A DNA stretch of 64,000 bases, from positions 62,001-126,000 of the forward strand of contig NZ_PYAX01000006.1 of NCBI RefSeq assembly GCF_003014735.1, given 5' to 3'. The translations under genes were made by a program, and so were the position numbers. The notes below the pieces were generated by a model. That model was not told the origin of the DNA. It worked only from the letters and a program-made list of their open reading frames with translations, and did not search any database. This stretch comes from Saccharothrix carnea. Its GTDB lineage: Bacteria > Actinomycetota > Actinomycetes > Mycobacteriales > Pseudonocardiaceae. This document shows, in pieces, positions 63,606 to 64,000 of this stretch. Numbering within the stretch: position 1 is the stretch's first letter; every line of letters starts with the position of its first letter.

Positions 63606-64000
63606 TACTCGCCTTCCGATTCCGACGCCTGCTCGGCGCTCGTGGCGCCCGTCATCGCACTGCCGAGGTCTTCCGGGGTGACCGTGGCCGGGTCGGCGTC
63701 CGCGACCAGCCGACCGCGCAGCATCACCCTGATGGTGTCGGAGAGGCCGATCAGCTCGTCCAGGTCCGCCGAGATCAGCAGCACGGCCAGGCCGCGGGCG
63801 CGGGCGTTGCGGATCTCGTCCCAGATCAGCGCCTGCGCGCCGACGTCCACGCCGCGCGTCGGGTGCGACGCGATGAGCAGCACGGGGTCGCCGGACAGCT
63901 CACGGCCGACCACGAGCTTCTGCTGGTTGCCGCCGGACAGCGCGACGGCGGCCACGTCGATGCCCGGTGTCCGCACGTCGAAGTCCTCGACGATGCGCTT
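63605..64000 (-). CDS. Nucleoside-type ABC transporter ATPase, C-terminal part (runs off the window)
   Basis: The last 131 residues are present; the 5' part lies beyond base 64000. Visible: signature VALSGGNQQKLVVGRELS, a Walker B region with HPTRGVD in place of the usual DEPTRGLD (Asp-Glu is Ser-His: IASHPTRGVD), and the H-loop replaced by ISADLDEL. This is the second ABC domain of a duplicated RbsA/NupO-type ATPase, where the second site is often degenerate. Likely preceded by a solute-binding lipoprotein gene outside the window. Confidence 0.85.
   Translation of the reverse strand, partial: KRIVEDFDVRTPGIDVAAVALSGGNQQKLVVGRELSGDPVLLIASHPTRGVDVGAQALIWDEIRNARARGLAVLLISADLDELIGLSDTIRVMLRGRLVADADPATVTPEDLGSAMTGATSAEQASESEGE

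Overview
The window comes from a high-GC actinomycete. GTG and TTG starts, GC-rich third codon positions and 1-8 bp stop/start overlaps are the rule. The gene set points to the Pseudonocardiaceae (Saccharothrix, Lentzea or Actinosynnema type): DUF397 and Scr1-type regulators, DUF3558 lipoproteins, PPE/EspG and EspC/YbaB type VII secretion accessories, and a LAxTG surface protein. Much of the backbone follows the Mycobacterium tuberculosis order accA3 ... lpdA/glpD2/amiA1/amiB1/deoD/pmmB/upp/Rv3311/add/deoA/cdd. That comparison is from memory of the H37Rv map, not from an alignment.

Layout. 0.1-5.9 kb: a dicarboxylate-type symporter, a biotin carboxylase/BCCP subunit and small enzymes. 5.9-9.1 kb: a lipoprotein-helical protein-PPE-EspG operon. 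9.1-10.7 kb: an AbiEi/DUF559-type nuclease gene between two arrays of a 22-bp repeat. 10.8-16.5 kb: LpdA-type flavoprotein and glycerol catabolism (glpK, glpF, glpD). 16.5-18.9 kb: two coupled M20 amidohydrolases. 19.6-24.7 kb: methylmalonyl-CoA mutase (mutA-mutB-meaB), which with the carboxylase subunit implies propionyl-CoA use. 24.8-29 kb: a receptor-type Ser/Thr kinase, purine nucleoside phosphorylase and phosphosugar mutase. 29.5-34 kb: redox enzymes, a MerR-controlled aldo/keto reductase pair, a broken RHH/Doc toxin-antitoxin locus with a LexA box, and a TetR regulator. 34-37.3 kb: a secreted chitinase with two DasR-like boxes, a NAD(P)-binding protein and upp. 37.3-42 kb: a frameshifted protease/WD40 protein, an oxidoreductase, a decayed Scr1-type regulator beside DUF397, and DUF1707 proteins.

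42.2-45.5 kb: deoC with two aldehyde dehydrogenase-family genes. 45.5-49.4 kb: a five-gene ECF sigma/anti-sigma/ABC operon in which every junction overlaps. 49.5-50.9 kb: a LAxTG surface protein. 51-52.2 kb: a Fic toxin behind a Panacea (DUF4065) antitoxin. 52.3-55.3 kb: an SMI1-type protein facing an EspC-NlpC/P60-YbaB-YbaB operon. 55.4-64 kb: an Rv3311-like protein, add, a hendecad coiled-coil protein, then deoA, cdd and a nucleoside-type ABC transporter cut by the right edge. Nucleoside uptake (61-64 kb), cdd, deoA, add, deoD, upp, pmmB and deoC form a dispersed nucleoside salvage set.

The most unusual feature is a family of contiguous 22-bp units at four places (1501-1604, 9126-9191, 10119-10272, 36528-36674), each next to gene stop codons. 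At 36.5 kb three reverse and three forward units form a nearly perfect long inverted repeat around a 15-base loop. At 9-10 kb the same reverse-then-forward arrangement encloses the AbiEi/DUF559 gene. This resembles bacterial REP elements with a resident transposase, but with a predicted nuclease in that role; function is inferred, not shown.
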